This document shows, one piece after another, positions 50,121 to 59,212 of a DNA stretch of 64,000 bases (its first letter is position 1; each line of letters begins with the position of its first letter). The notes below the pieces were generated by a model, which worked only from the letters and a program-made list of their open reading frames with translations, searched no databases and was not told the origin of the DNA. A program made the position numbers and the translations under genes. Origin of the DNA: Actinomadura barringtoniae (lineage in GTDB: Bacteria; Actinomycetota; Actinomycetes; Streptosporangiales; Streptosporangiaceae); NCBI RefSeq assembly GCF_017573505.1, contig NZ_JAGEOJ010000010.1, positions 372,001 through 436,000 of the forward strand, in the 5' to 3' direction.

Positions 50121-50747
50121 CTAGAACTCCAGGTCGTCCCAGGTGACCGTGATCGGGATGGGATTGCCGACCTCTGGCGGCGCCCCGGCCTCATCCTTCA
50201 TCAGGGTGTTGACGTGCTTGAAGAGCATGGCCGCTTTGTCGAGCTGGTACCTCTCGATGACGGACACGCCAGCGCTGTCGAGCCGCACGATCCAGTAGTG
50301 CGGAATCCCTGCCCGGGCGTATTCGGTGAACTTGTCGTTGGTGTCCTGGGTCTCGGAGCCTGGAGACACGACCTCGACGACGAGAAGCGCGTGCTCGCCC
50401 GTGAGACGTTCTTTGTTCTCTCGATCAAGACACCGATAGAGGATGACGTCAGGTCTCCGGTTCAGCAGCGGAAGGTCACGAAGCCGCAGGTCAACATCGA
50501 TGTCGACGGCGAGACGGTCATGACCGCTTCGCATCGCGGCTCGCGCGTGGCCCTCAAGAAGGTTGGCGAGCCGACGACACGCTCTCTGGTGCTCCGGCGT
50601 GGGCGAATCGCAATAGATGACCTGGCCGTCCACGATCTCGATCGTTTTCGAGATGTCCTCTGGGAGAGCCTCGTACTCCTCCGCAGTCACCGGCGCAGGC
50701 TGTGGACGAAGGCTCAACAGCCAACTGTCCTCCGGCAATGCCGTCAT
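50121..50747 (-). CDS. Uma2-family (DUF820) nuclease-fold protein
   Basis: 208 residues. The PD-(D/E)xK-like core is present: RRPDVILYR, then ALLVVEVVSPGSETQD, DKFTEYARAGIPHYWIV. Start MTALPEDSWLLSLRPQP and the motif TAEEYEALPED are typical of the actinomycete and cyanobacterial Uma2 group. Many copies exist per genome in these bacteria; the role is unknown. ATG 50747 follows GAGGAG with 9-nt spacing. Upstream, 266 bp (50748-51013) hold nothing recognisable. Confidence 0.87.
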   Translation of the reverse strand: MTALPEDSWLLSLRPQPAPVTAEEYEALPEDISKTIEIVDGQVIYCDSPTPEHQRACRRLANLLEGHARAAMRSGHDRLAVDIDVDLRLRDLPLLNRRPDVILYRCLDRENKERLTGEHALLVVEVVSPGSETQDTNDKFTEYARAGIPHYWIVRLDSAGVSVIERYQLDKAAMLFKHVNTLMKDEAGAPPEVGNPIPITVTWDDLEF

Positions 50748-51013
50748 TAGCCCTACTCCTCGGGATCGCGCCCTGACCGACGAGCCCAGCTTATGGCCCG
50801 GCCGTTCATCCGCGGAGGATCACGCACACGGGCTGAGCTCGTGTGCGGCTCGCAGGACCGTGCCTGTGTTCCCAACCGCTGCCCGTCCTAGCGAGTGAGC
50901 GATGATCAGCCTCGGAGTCGCTGGTAGCCGGCGCCTTCTGGCACATGCGTGCTTCGGCCCTCGACCGTTCCCGGCGCTCAGGCGGCGAAGCGCGGACTTG
51001 AGGACGGCCAGCT

Positions 51014-52132
51014 TTAGGAGAGCGGGATGACGAGGATCTTGTCGTCGCCGGGCTGGGGGTTGCCTCGGCCGTCCTTGTTGCTGGTGGTGATCCAGAGGGA
51101 GCCGTCGGGGGCCCGTACGGCGGCTCTTAGGCGGCCGTAGCGGCCCTCGAAGCGGGGGATGGGGCGGCCTACCTTGCCGTCGTCGGACAGGGGGATCTGC
51201 CAGAGGCGCTTGCCGCGCAGGGCGGCGGCCCATAGGGAGCCGCGGGCGTAGGCCAGGCCGGACGGGGAGGCCTCGTCGGTGGACCAGGTGAGGAGGGGGT
51301 TGGTGTACTTGGGGTCGCTGCCTACGCCTTCTACCTTGGGCCAGCCGTAGTTGTGGCCCTTCTGGATGAGGTTGATCTCGTCATAGGTGTCCTGGCCGAA
51401 CTCGGTGGCGTAGAGGCGCTCGTGGTCGTCCCATGCCAGGCCCTGCACGTTGCGGTGGCCCCAGGTCCAGACGCGGTTGCCGAACGGGTTGCCGGGGGCG
51501 GGGCGGCCGTCGGGGGTGACGCGGAGGATTTTGCCGCCCAGGGAGTTCTTGTCCTGGGCCAGCTGGGTTCGGTACGTCTCGCCGGTGGTGATGTAGAGCA
51601 TCCGGTCCGGGCCGAACGCGAGGCGGCCGCCGTTGTGGTTCGAGCCCACGGGGATGCCCGTGACTATGGGGTGGGGGTTGGTGAGGCCGTTTTCGTAGGT
51701 GAAGCGCACCACGCGGTTGTCCTTGGCCGCGCTGTAGTACACGTAGATGAAGTGGTCCTTGGGGTAGTCGGGGGAGACCGTCACACCCAGGAGTCCGCCC
51801 TCACCTGCAGGCTCGACGTCTGGAATCTTGCCGACCTCGGTTACCCGGCCCTGGGGAGTTACGCGCAGGAGGCGGGCTGTGTTGCGTTCGGTAACCATGG
51901 CGTCGCCCTGGGGGAGGAACGCTATGGCCCATGGCACGGAGAGGCCTGTGGCGAGCACGCGGGGCTGGCCTGGGCTGACCGCGTTGGACGAGGCGGGCGG
52001 AGTGCTGCTCCCGGTGCTCGGGGAGGGGAGCGGAGGTGGCGTGCTCGCTGTGCCGGTGGCGTTGCCGGACGAGCAAGCCGTCAGGCTCAGCAGAGGTATG
52101 AGGACGGTGGGGACTGTTCGGCGCAGCTTCAT
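51014..52132 (-). CDS. PQQ-dependent sugar dehydrogenase-like lipoprotein, paralogue 1
   Basis: 372 residues. A lipoprotein signal (VPTVLIPLLSLTAC, Cys as lipobox) and a Ser/Thr/Pro linker precede a six-bladed beta-propeller of the glucose/sorbosone dehydrogenase family. Conserved loops include GEGGLLGVTVSPDYP, VGSNHNGGRLAFGPDRMLY (with the catalytic-type His) and ATEFGQDTYDEINLI. It would oxidise a sugar or alcohol at the cell surface if PQQ is available. A paralogue lies 44 bp upstream on the same strand, so the pair arose by duplication. GGAGG precedes the ATG. Confidence 0.9.
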   Translation of the reverse strand: MKLRRTVPTVLIPLLSLTACSSGNATGTASTPPPLPSPSTGSSTPPASSNAVSPGQPRVLATGLSVPWAIAFLPQGDAMVTERNTARLLRVTPQGRVTEVGKIPDVEPAGEGGLLGVTVSPDYPKDHFIYVYYSAAKDNRVVRFTYENGLTNPHPIVTGIPVGSNHNGGRLAFGPDRMLYITTGETYRTQLAQDKNSLGGKILRVTPDGRPAPGNPFGNRVWTWGHRNVQGLAWDDHERLYATEFGQDTYDEINLIQKGHNYGWPKVEGVGSDPKYTNPLLTWSTDEASPSGLAYARGSLWAAALRGKRLWQIPLSDDGKVGRPIPRFEGRYGRLRAAVRAPDGSLWITTSNKDGRGNPQPGDDKILVIPLS

Positions 52133-52176
52133 GCGGGCCTCCGCTGGTAGTACGGACGCGACCGCCGAACCGTTCC

Positions 52177-53265
52177 CTAGCTGAGCGGGACGACGATGAT
52201 CCCATCGTTGTCGTCGTTATCGGTGGTGAGCCAGAGCGACTTGCCGTCAGGGGCAGGAGTGACCGAGCGAATCCGGCCGTACTCGCCCTTGAAATGGGCG
52301 ATCGGCCGGGACACGCCCGTTCTGGTCAGCGGGACCTGCCAGAGGCGTTCGCCGCGCAGGGCGGCGGCCCATAGCGAGCCTTGGGCGTAGGCCAGGCCGG
52401 AGGGTGACGCCTCGGACGGCATCCAGGTGAGCAGCGGGCGCTTGTACTTGGTGGGGTCGCCGTCGTCGCCCTCCACGTCGGGCCACCCGTAGTTGCGCCC
52501 CTTGACGATCTGGTTGATCTCGTCGAAGCGGTCCTGGCCGAACTCGGTGGCGAACATCCGCCCAGAGGGGTCCCATGCCAGGCCCTGAACGTTGCGGTGC
52601 CCGTAGGTCCAGACCAGGGAGTCGAACGGGTTTCCGGGGGCGGGCTTGCCCTCGGGCGTCATCCGCAGGATTTTGCCTCCCAGTGACTTCTTGTCCTGGG
52701 AGAGGTCCCCGTGGCCCGTCTCGCCGGTAGAGGCGTACAGCATCCCGTCCGGGCCGAACGCCAGCCGCCCGCCGTTGTGGTTGCCGCCCTTGGGGATGCC
52801 GGTGACCAGGATCTGCGGCTTGCCGATCGTCCCGTCGTAGCGGAAGCGCGCCACCCGGTTGTCCTTGGACGCGGTGAAGTAGACGTAGACGTACTTGTCG
52901 TTCTGGAAGCCGGGGGAGACGGCGATCCCGAGCAGGCCGCCCTCGCCGGAGGGCTTCACGCCGGGGACCTTGCCGATCTCGGTGACCTTGCCCTCTGTCG
53001 TGACGCGCAGGACCTTGGCGCTCTCACGTTCGGTCATCAGCGCCGCGCCGTCCGGTAGGAACGCCAGGCCCCAGGTGAGCTTGCGGCCCTTGACGAGGAC
53101 CCGCGGCTTGCCGGGCTCGGCCGTGGCGGTGACGGCGGGCTGCGGCGAGGCGGGAGCGGGCTCACCCGACGTGGCGGGCTCGGCACGCTCCGACGTGCAG
53201 CCGGCCACGAAGGCGGCCGATGTCAGAAGGGTCACAGTCGTCGCGAGGACGGCGATCCGGCGCAT
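52177..53265 (-). CDS. PQQ-dependent sugar dehydrogenase-like lipoprotein, paralogue 2
   Basis: 362 residues with lipobox VAGC near residue 23 and the same propeller signatures as its neighbour (GEGGLLGIAVSPGFQ, GGNHNGGRLAFGPDGMLY, ATEFGQDRFDEINQI). Much of the second half is nearly identical to paralogue 1, while the signal and linker differ. As first gene it probably carries the promoter for both. No Shine-Dalgarno sequence is obvious at ATG 53265. No PQQ biosynthesis gene is in the window. Confidence 0.9.
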   Translation of the reverse strand: MRRIAVLATTVTLLTSAAFVAGCTSERAEPATSGEPAPASPQPAVTATAEPGKPRVLVKGRKLTWGLAFLPDGAALMTERESAKVLRVTTEGKVTEIGKVPGVKPSGEGGLLGIAVSPGFQNDKYVYVYFTASKDNRVARFRYDGTIGKPQILVTGIPKGGNHNGGRLAFGPDGMLYASTGETGHGDLSQDKKSLGGKILRMTPEGKPAPGNPFDSLVWTYGHRNVQGLAWDPSGRMFATEFGQDRFDEINQIVKGRNYGWPDVEGDDGDPTKYKRPLLTWMPSEASPSGLAYAQGSLWAAALRGERLWQVPLTRTGVSRPIAHFKGEYGRIRSVTPAPDGKSLWLTTDNDDNDGIIVVPLS

Positions 53266-53657
53266 AGGCCATTGAAGTCACAGCGGGGGCCGTGGCACAA
53301 CGCCACCGAGCGTGACGTGGGACAACTTGCCGTTTTATGGGTGATCCCGGGATGGATGGCCGGTCCACTTGGGGGTTTGTCGCCGGGTGGACGCTGAGCC
53401 TCAATCGCTCCGTGACCTACAGAACGTACATTGAGCATCACGGTGATCCCGCACTGCAGCAACGTCGCTGACCGAGAGCGTGGCGGCCGATGCGCTCGCC
53501 GCGTCGCCCGGTGCTCACCTGCGCGGGGCACGATCCACCGCGTACGGGACGTTAACCGAGGCGACCGGGCGAGGTATACCGACGAACATTCCATCAGGCG
53601 CAGCGAAGGGGCTGCTGGAGGCCGGCGCCTCCAGAAGGCAGGAAGGGACACGGCGCG
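53266..53657. other. 392-bp divergent intergenic region
   Basis: It separates the lipoprotein pair from the PAS-GGDEF-EAL gene. It contains the palindrome ATCAC-G-GTGAT (53437-53447), a possible -10 TATACC (53574-53579), and a hairpin at 53615-53634. Small open frames in it have random composition; no gene is called. Confidence 0.5.
53615..53634 (+). other. Leader hairpin before PAS-GGDEF-EAL gene
   Basis: CTGGAGGC and GCCTCCAG form a perfect 8-bp stem around CGGC, ending 23 nt before the start codon and just upstream of the AGGAAGGG ribosome binding site. It could affect translation initiation. Confidence 0.45.
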
Positions 53658-56630
53658 ATGAGCGACGCTCCTCGGGGGGACGACCGCGGGGGCGATGCCC
53701 GACGGCCGGCTCGCCGAGTAACGCCCTCGGCACTGCTGATCGGTGTGGTCGCGCTGCTCGGCGTGGCCTACATCACCGGCTCGCTGCTCGGATGGGGCGG
53801 TTCGGCCTTCACCGACTGGGCGGAGGTGGCCGCGGCCGCCGCGGCGGCGGGCTCCCTGCTGTCGGCCTCCCGCCCCGGCCGGGGCGGGCACCGCAACCTG
53901 TGGCGGGCGTCCTGGCGCTGGTACGGGATAGCCGCGGCCTGCTGGTTCGTGGGCGCCGTCGGCTCGGCGGCCACCTCGGAGTCGGCCGGGCGCAGCGCCC
54001 TGTCGCTGTCGGTCTTCGACCTCTTCTACCTCGCGGCGTCGCTGGCGCTGGTCACCGGCCTCATCGTGCCGATCAGGCTGCCCCGGGACGCCCGTACCTG
54101 GCTGCGGTACGCGGCGGACACCTATGTCTGCGTGTGCGCGCTGTTCGTGCTGGGCTGGGTGGTGATCTTCGGTGGGCTCTACCACCAGTCCGGTGAGACG
54201 CCCTCGGAGTTCACGCTCGAACTGCTCTACCCGCTGATCGACGCGATCCTGGTGTGCGGCGCGCTGTCATTCGTGCTGGGCGCGGCGCGCGGGCACCGGC
54301 GGTCGGCCTGGATGGGGTACGTGGCACTGGTCGCGTTCGCCGCGGCCGACGTCGTCAGCCTGGTCGTACGGCTGCGCGGCGGGCCCGCCTCCGACGACCC
54401 CTCCGACATCTTCCGGCTGGGCGCGCTGTTGCTGCTGTTCCTGGTGCCGTGGACCGGGCAGGGTTCTGAGACCAGGGCGCTTGAGGGGCCATCTGACCTC
54501 GCTGTCGACGACGGCACGGTCGAGCCCGAGGAGCAGGGCCGGATGATCGGCCCCGGCCTCGCACCCGCCGCCGTCGCGGCCGCCGCCACCCTCTTCGTCG
54601 CGGGCCACTCGCTGACCGGGACGCACGGCATCGAGCCGGTCGTGTCCGTGATCGCGGGCTCGGCCACGATGGTGCTGCTGATCCGGCTGGCCGCGCTGCT
54701 GCGTGAGAACGACCGGCTCCGGCACGCGGTCGACACCGGCGAGGAGCACTTCCGGGCGCTGTCGGAGAGCATCAACGACGCCGTGCTGATCTGCGACCTG
54801 GACGCCGTCGTCCAGTACGCGAGCGCGGGCGCGCTGCGTACCTACCGCTACACCGCCGACGAGCTGCTCGGCCGGCCGCTCGGCGAGATCATCCACCCTG
54901 AGGACCTGCCGCGCGTCCAGGAGGTCTTCGCCGAGTTCCTCGCCGACGGAGGCGAGGGCGGCGGCGGCGACGGCGGCAGCGACGGCGGTGAGGGCGGCGA
55001 CGGATCCGGGTCCGGCGAGGACGACCACCCCGACACGCTGCGGCTCTCCGCCGACACGCTGCGGGTCTCGTGCCGCGTACGGGCCGCCGACGGCACCTGG
55101 CTGCCGACCGAGTCGACGATCTCCCGCTACAGCGGCATCGGCGATGCCCCCGCCCGCGTCCTGGTGACCACCCGCGACCTCAGCGAGCAGGCGGCGCTGC
55201 AGCGGCAGGTCGCCCACCTGACCTTCCACGACGGCCTGACCGGCCTGCCGAACCGCGCCTACTTCGAGGAGCGCACCCGCGACGTGCTGTCGCGGCAGGA
55301 GTGCGGCGGCAAGGTCGCCGTGGTCTTCGCCGACCTCGACGGCTTCACGGCGGTGAACGACTCGGCCGGGCACGCGGCGGGCGACCAGGTGCTGGCCCAG
55401 GCCGCGCGGCGGCTGCGCGCGACCGTCCAGGCCGACGACACCGTGGCGCGCTGGGGCGGCGACGAGTTCGCCGTCCTGGTGGAGAACCCCGCCGAGACGC
55501 AGACGGCCGTCGAGCTCGCCGAACGGCTGCTGCGCGTGCTGTCGGTCGAGCCGTACACCATCGGCGGCAAGGCGATCGTGCTCACCGCGAGCGTCGGGAT
55601 CGCGTTCGTCGACGACACCGCCGAGCCGCAGGCCTCCGACGCGGCCCGGCCGCCCGCCGTGGCCCGTGCCGAGGCGGGCCGGCGGCTGCGCCGCGACGCC
55701 GCCGACCTGATCCGCAACGGCGACCTGGCGATGGCGCGGGCCAAGGAGCTCGGCGGCGGCCGGGTCGAGGTGTTCGCCCCGCACATGCACGCCGACGTCG
55801 TACGGCGGCTGGAGCTCGGCAGCGACCTGCAGCGGGCGCTCGCCGAGGAGGAGTTCACCGTCGAGTTCCAGCCGGTCGTGGAGCTGGCGACCTCCCGGGT
55901 GACCGGCGTCGAGGCCCTCGTGCGCTGGTGGCGCGGGAACGAGTCGGTGCCGCCGGAGGACTTCATCGGCCCCGCCGAGGAGTCCGGCCTCATGATCCCG
56001 CTGGGCGACTGGGTGCTGCGCGAGGCCTGCCGCGAGGTGTCCCGCTGGCGCGGCGAGTCGTGGAACGTGGGCCTGTCGGTCAACTTCACCGCCCGCCAGA
56101 TCGCCGCGCCGCGCTTCGTCGAGTCGGTCGCGGCGGCGCTGGAGCAGACCGGCCTGCCGCCGCAGGCGCTCACCGTCGAGGTGAAGGAGGAGGTGCTGGT
56201 CGAGGACGCCGGGCAGAGCGTGGAACGCCTGTCGGCGTTGCGCGATCTTGGCGTACGGCTGGCGATCGACGACTTCGGCACCGGCTACGCCTCGCTGGCC
56301 TACCTGGGCCAGCTCCCGGTCGACATCATCAAGATCGACCCGTCGTTCGTGGCCGGTCTCGGCTCGGACGAGACGCTCACTTTGCTGACCCGGACGATCG
56401 TGCGGCTCGGCCGTGACCTGGGGTTGACCGTGGTCGCCGAGGGCATCGAACGGCCCGAGCAGCTGGAGCTGCTGCGCGAGATGGACTGCCCGCGCGGGCA
56501 GGGTTTCCTGGTGGCGCGGCCGATGGCGGCCGGACGGGTGGAATCCCTGGTGCGGACCAACCTCAAGGGCGGCGGTCTGCCGGGCACCAGCGGCCTTCCG
56601 CTCGAAGGAACCGCCCTCTCACCTGGTTGA
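53658..56630 (+). CDS. Membrane PAS-GGDEF-EAL protein
   Basis: 990 residues. About ten N-terminal membrane spans (to residue 345), a PAS domain (about 365-510), GGDEF (GGDEF motif at 600-604) and EAL (E752-A753-L754, DDFGTGYASL). The I-site position holds QADD instead of RxxD, so product inhibition is probably lost. A Gly/Asp/Glu-only insertion (about 432-457) interrupts the PAS domain. The position directly before ilvB matches SCO5511 (CdgF) of Streptomyces; equivalence is by synteny. Together with the gene at 38.6 kb the window holds two bifunctional-looking cyclic di-GMP enzymes with different predicted feedback. Confidence 0.92.
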   Translation: MSDAPRGDDRGGDARRPARRVTPSALLIGVVALLGVAYITGSLLGWGGSAFTDWAEVAAAAAAAGSLLSASRPGRGGHRNLWRASWRWYGIAAACWFVGAVGSAATSESAGRSALSLSVFDLFYLAASLALVTGLIVPIRLPRDARTWLRYAADTYVCVCALFVLGWVVIFGGLYHQSGETPSEFTLELLYPLIDAILVCGALSFVLGAARGHRRSAWMGYVALVAFAAADVVSLVVRLRGGPASDDPSDIFRLGALLLLFLVPWTGQGSETRALEGPSDLAVDDGTVEPEEQGRMIGPGLAPAAVAAAATLFVAGHSLTGTHGIEPVVSVIAGSATMVLLIRLAALLRENDRLRHAVDTGEEHFRALSESINDAVLICDLDAVVQYASAGALRTYRYTADELLGRPLGEIIHPEDLPRVQEVFAEFLADGGEGGGGDGGSDGGEGGDGSGSGEDDHPDTLRLSADTLRVSCRVRAADGTWLPTESTISRYSGIGDAPARVLVTTRDLSEQAALQRQVAHLTFHDGLTGLPNRAYFEERTRDVLSRQECGGKVAVVFADLDGFTAVNDSAGHAAGDQVLAQAARRLRATVQADDTVARWGGDEFAVLVENPAETQTAVELAERLLRVLSVEPYTIGGKAIVLTASVGIAFVDDTAEPQASDAARPPAVARAEAGRRLRRDAADLIRNGDLAMARAKELGGGRVEVFAPHMHADVVRRLELGSDLQRALAEEEFTVEFQPVVELATSRVTGVEALVRWWRGNESVPPEDFIGPAEESGLMIPLGDWVLREACREVSRWRGESWNVGLSVNFTARQIAAPRFVESVAAALEQTGLPPQALTVEVKEEVLVEDAGQSVERLSALRDLGVRLAIDDFGTGYASLAYLGQLPVDIIKIDPSFVAGLGSDETLTLLTRTIVRLGRDLGLTVVAEGIERPEQLELLREMDCPRGQGFLVARPMAAGRVESLVRTNLKGGGLPGTSGLPLEGTALSPG

Positions 56631-56738
56631 ATGACCGGATCAAGCAAGATCGTCGGGGCGTCCGGCCGGACGCCCACTCGTCTCACCTGGTGAGACAATA
56701 TGTCCAAGGATTTGACCAGCGACCGGAAGTCGGCGAAA

Positions 56739-56798
56739 GTGGGCATCGTGCAGAGCACTTCCATCATTCTCGTAGTACTTGGTCGGCGCGCAGGCTGA
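56739..56798 (+). CDS. ilvB leader peptide
   Basis: 19 codons from GTG 56739 (GGAAG 9 nt upstream): MGIVQSTSIILVVLGRRAG. The run I-I-L-V-V-L is the control region of a branched-chain amino acid attenuator. An in-frame ATG at 56700 would give 32 codons. The peptide is too short for routine gene finding. Confidence 0.75.
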   Translation: MGIVQSTSIILVVLGRRAG

Positions 56799-56855
56799 CC
56801 GAGCACTTCGACCTGCGCGCGCCCCTCGACCGCCAACCGGCGGCGGGGGTTTTTT
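56786..56855 (+). promoter_or_regulatory. ilvBNC transcription attenuator
   Basis: Segment 56787-56795 (GCGCGCAGG) pairs with 56812-56820 (CCTGCGCGC). The 3' segment CCGCC-AACC-GGCGG (56830-56843), extended by CCCC/GGGG, forms a terminator followed by six T residues (56850-56855), about 50 bp before ilvB. Ribosome stalling on the Ile/Leu/Val codons of the leader peptide would alter the upstream pairing and let RNA polymerase pass. Confidence 0.7.
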
Positions 56856-56902
56856 GTTGGCCGAAAGCTTCTCCGTTCGACTCTCCCCAAGGAACAAGGA
56901 AC

Positions 56903-58648
56903 ATGACGACCGAACAGATGACGGGAGCCCAGGCGCTGGTCCGCGCGCTGGAGAACGTCGGCGTCGATACGGTGTTCGGCATCCCGGGCGGGGCGATCCT
57001 CCCGGCGTACGACCCGATCTTCGACTCCCAGAAGCTGCGCCACATCCTGGTCCGGCATGAGCAGGGAGCGGGCCACGCCGCGCAGGGGTACGCCATGGTG
57101 ACCGGCAAGGTGGGCGTCTGCATGGCGACCAGCGGGCCGGGCGCGACCAACCTCGTCACGCCGATCTCCGACGCGTACATGGACTCGGTGCCGATGGTCG
57201 CGATCACCGGCCAGGTCCCCGGCCCGTCCATCGGGACCGACGCCTTCCAGGAGGCGGACATCGCCGGCATCACGATGCCGATCACCAAGCACAACTTCCT
57301 GATCACCGACCCGGCGGACATCGCCCGCACGATCGTCGAGGCGTTCCACATCGCGGGCACCGGCCGTCCCGGACCGGTCCTGGTCGACATCTCCAAGGAC
57401 GCGCTGCAGGCCACGTTCGGCTTCGAGTGGCCCGTCCAGATGCAGCTCCCGGGCTACCGGCCCGTCACCCGGCCGCACTCCAAGCAGGTGCGCGAGGCGG
57501 CACGGCTCATCACCCAGTCCGAGCGCCCCGTGCTGTACGTCGGCGGCGGCGTCATCAAGGCCCAGGCGGCGGCCGAGCTGAAGGTGCTCGCCGAGCTCAC
57601 CGGCGCCCCGGTCGTCACCACCCTGATGGCCAAGGGCGCGCTGCCCGACAGCCACCCGCTGCACATGGGCATGCCCGGCATGCACGGCGGCGTCGGCGCG
57701 GTCGGCGCGCTGCAGAAGGCCGACCTGCTGGTCGCGCTCGGCGCCCGGTTCGACGACCGCGTCACCGGCAAGCTGGACGGCTTCGCCCCGCACGCCAAGG
57801 TCGTGCACGCCGACATCGACCCCGCCGAGATCTCCAAGAACCGGCACGCCGACGTCCCGATCGTCGGCGACGCCCGCGAGGTCATCGCGGACCTGATCGT
57901 CGCCGTCCAGACCGAGCACGACGCCGGGCACAAGGGCGACTACGAGGACTGGTGGCGGCAGCTGAACGCCTGGCGCGACACCTACCCCCTCGGCTACGAC
58001 CAGCCCGAGGACGGGTCGCTGTCGCCGCAGTTCGTCATCGAGCGGATCGGTCAGCTCGTCGGGCCCGACGCCTACTACGTCGCGGGCGTCGGCCAGCACC
58101 AGATGTGGGCCGCGCAGTTCATCAAGTACGAGCGGCCCGGCGCGTTCCTCAACTCCGGCGGCGCCGGCACGATGGGTTACGCCGTTCCCGCCGCGATGGG
58201 CGCCAAGGTCGGCGCGCCCGACACTCAGGTGTGGGCGATCGACGGTGACGGCTGCTTCCAGATGACCAACCAGGAGCTCGCCACCTGCGCGATCGAGGGC
58301 ATCCCGGTCAAGATCGCGGTCATCAACAACGGCAACCTCGGCATGGTCCGGCAGTGGCAGACCCTCTTCTACGACGGGCGCTACTCCAACACCAACCTGC
58401 ACTCCCGGCGGATCCCCGACTTCGTGAAGCTCGCCGAGGCGTACGGTTGCGTCGGGCTGCGCTGCGACAAGCCCGAGGACGTCGACGCCACCATCGCCAA
58501 GGCGATGGAGATCAACGACGCCCCGGTCGTGATCGACTTCGTGGTCCACCAGGACGCGATGGTCTGGCCGATGGTCGCCGCCGGCACCACCAACGACGAC
58601 ATCAAGATCGCGCGGGACCTGGCCCCCGACTTCGAGAACGGAGAGTGA
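56903..58648 (+). CDS. ilvB: Acetolactate synthase, large subunit
   Basis: 581 residues, TPP enzyme of branched-chain amino acid synthesis. The N-terminal domain has GIPGGAILPAYD and the catalytic Glu in VRHEQGAGHAAQGYA. The TPP/Mg motif is GDGCFQMTNQELATCAIEGIP-like, ending NNGNLGMVRQWQ. It condenses two pyruvates, or pyruvate and 2-oxobutyrate. AAGGAAC is the ribosome binding site for ATG 56903. It is first gene of ilvBNC, controlled by the leader attenuator. Confidence 0.97.
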   Translation: MTTEQMTGAQALVRALENVGVDTVFGIPGGAILPAYDPIFDSQKLRHILVRHEQGAGHAAQGYAMVTGKVGVCMATSGPGATNLVTPISDAYMDSVPMVAITGQVPGPSIGTDAFQEADIAGITMPITKHNFLITDPADIARTIVEAFHIAGTGRPGPVLVDISKDALQATFGFEWPVQMQLPGYRPVTRPHSKQVREAARLITQSERPVLYVGGGVIKAQAAAELKVLAELTGAPVVTTLMAKGALPDSHPLHMGMPGMHGGVGAVGALQKADLLVALGARFDDRVTGKLDGFAPHAKVVHADIDPAEISKNRHADVPIVGDAREVIADLIVAVQTEHDAGHKGDYEDWWRQLNAWRDTYPLGYDQPEDGSLSPQFVIERIGQLVGPDAYYVAGVGQHQMWAAQFIKYERPGAFLNSGGAGTMGYAVPAAMGAKVGAPDTQVWAIDGDGCFQMTNQELATCAIEGIPVKIAVINNGNLGMVRQWQTLFYDGRYSNTNLHSRRIPDFVKLAEAYGCVGLRCDKPEDVDATIAKAMEINDAPVVIDFVVHQDAMVWPMVAAGTTNDDIKIARDLAPDFENGE

Positions 58649-58653
58649 CCGAG

Positions 58654-59178
58654 ATGAGCCTGCACACGCTCTCGGTTCTGGTCGAGAACAAGCCCGGCAT
58701 CCTGGCCCGGGTCGCGGCGCTGTTCTCCCGGCGCGGGTTCAACATCGAGTCGCTCGCGGTCGGCACCACCGAGCACCCGGAGATCTCCCGGATGACGATC
58801 GTGGTGAACGTCGAGGGCCTGCCGCTCGAGCAGGTCACCAAGCAGCTCAACAAGCTGATCAATGTCCTGAAGATCGTGGAGCTCGACCAGTCGGCGTCGG
58901 TCCAGCGCGAGCTCGTGCTGGTCAAGGTGCGCGCCGACGCCGAGACCCGGTCGCAGGTGCTGGAGACCGTGACCCTCTTCCGGGCGAAGGTCGTCGACGT
59001 CGCCCCGGACGCCGTCACGATCGAGGCCACCGGCAACCGCGACAAGCTGGACGCCTTCATCCGCGTGCTGGAGCCGTTCGGCATCAAGGAACTGGTGCAG
59101 TCGGGCATGGTGGCCATCGGCCGCGGCGCCCGGTCCATCACCGACCGTTCGCTGCGCGCCATCGAGCGCAGCGCGTAG
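58654..59178 (+). CDS. ilvN: Acetolactate synthase, small (regulatory) subunit
   Basis: 174 residues. An N-terminal ACT domain (HTLSVLVENKPGILARVAALFSR in part; about 3-78) binds valine for feedback inhibition. The C-terminal ALS_ss domain ends GPRGARSITDRSLR-like. ATG 58654 is 10 nt after GGAG; an in-frame GTG at 58645 overlapping the ilvB stop is possible. It forms the holoenzyme with IlvB. Confidence 0.96.
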   Translation: MSLHTLSVLVENKPGILARVAALFSRRGFNIESLAVGTTEHPEISRMTIVVNVEGLPLEQVTKQLNKLINVLKIVELDQSASVQRELVLVKVRADAETRSQVLETVTLFRAKVVDVAPDAVTIEATGNRDKLDAFIRVLEPFGIKELVQSGMVAIGRGARSITDRSLRAIERSA

Positions 59179-59212
59179 CCCTCATCTGAAAACTAGGAAA
59201 GGCAGCAGCACA

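Noticed and set aside
53431..53661. 76-codon frame upstream of the PAS-GGDEF-EAL gene
   Set aside because: No ribosome binding site, no conserved pattern, and it runs through the promoter and leader hairpin.
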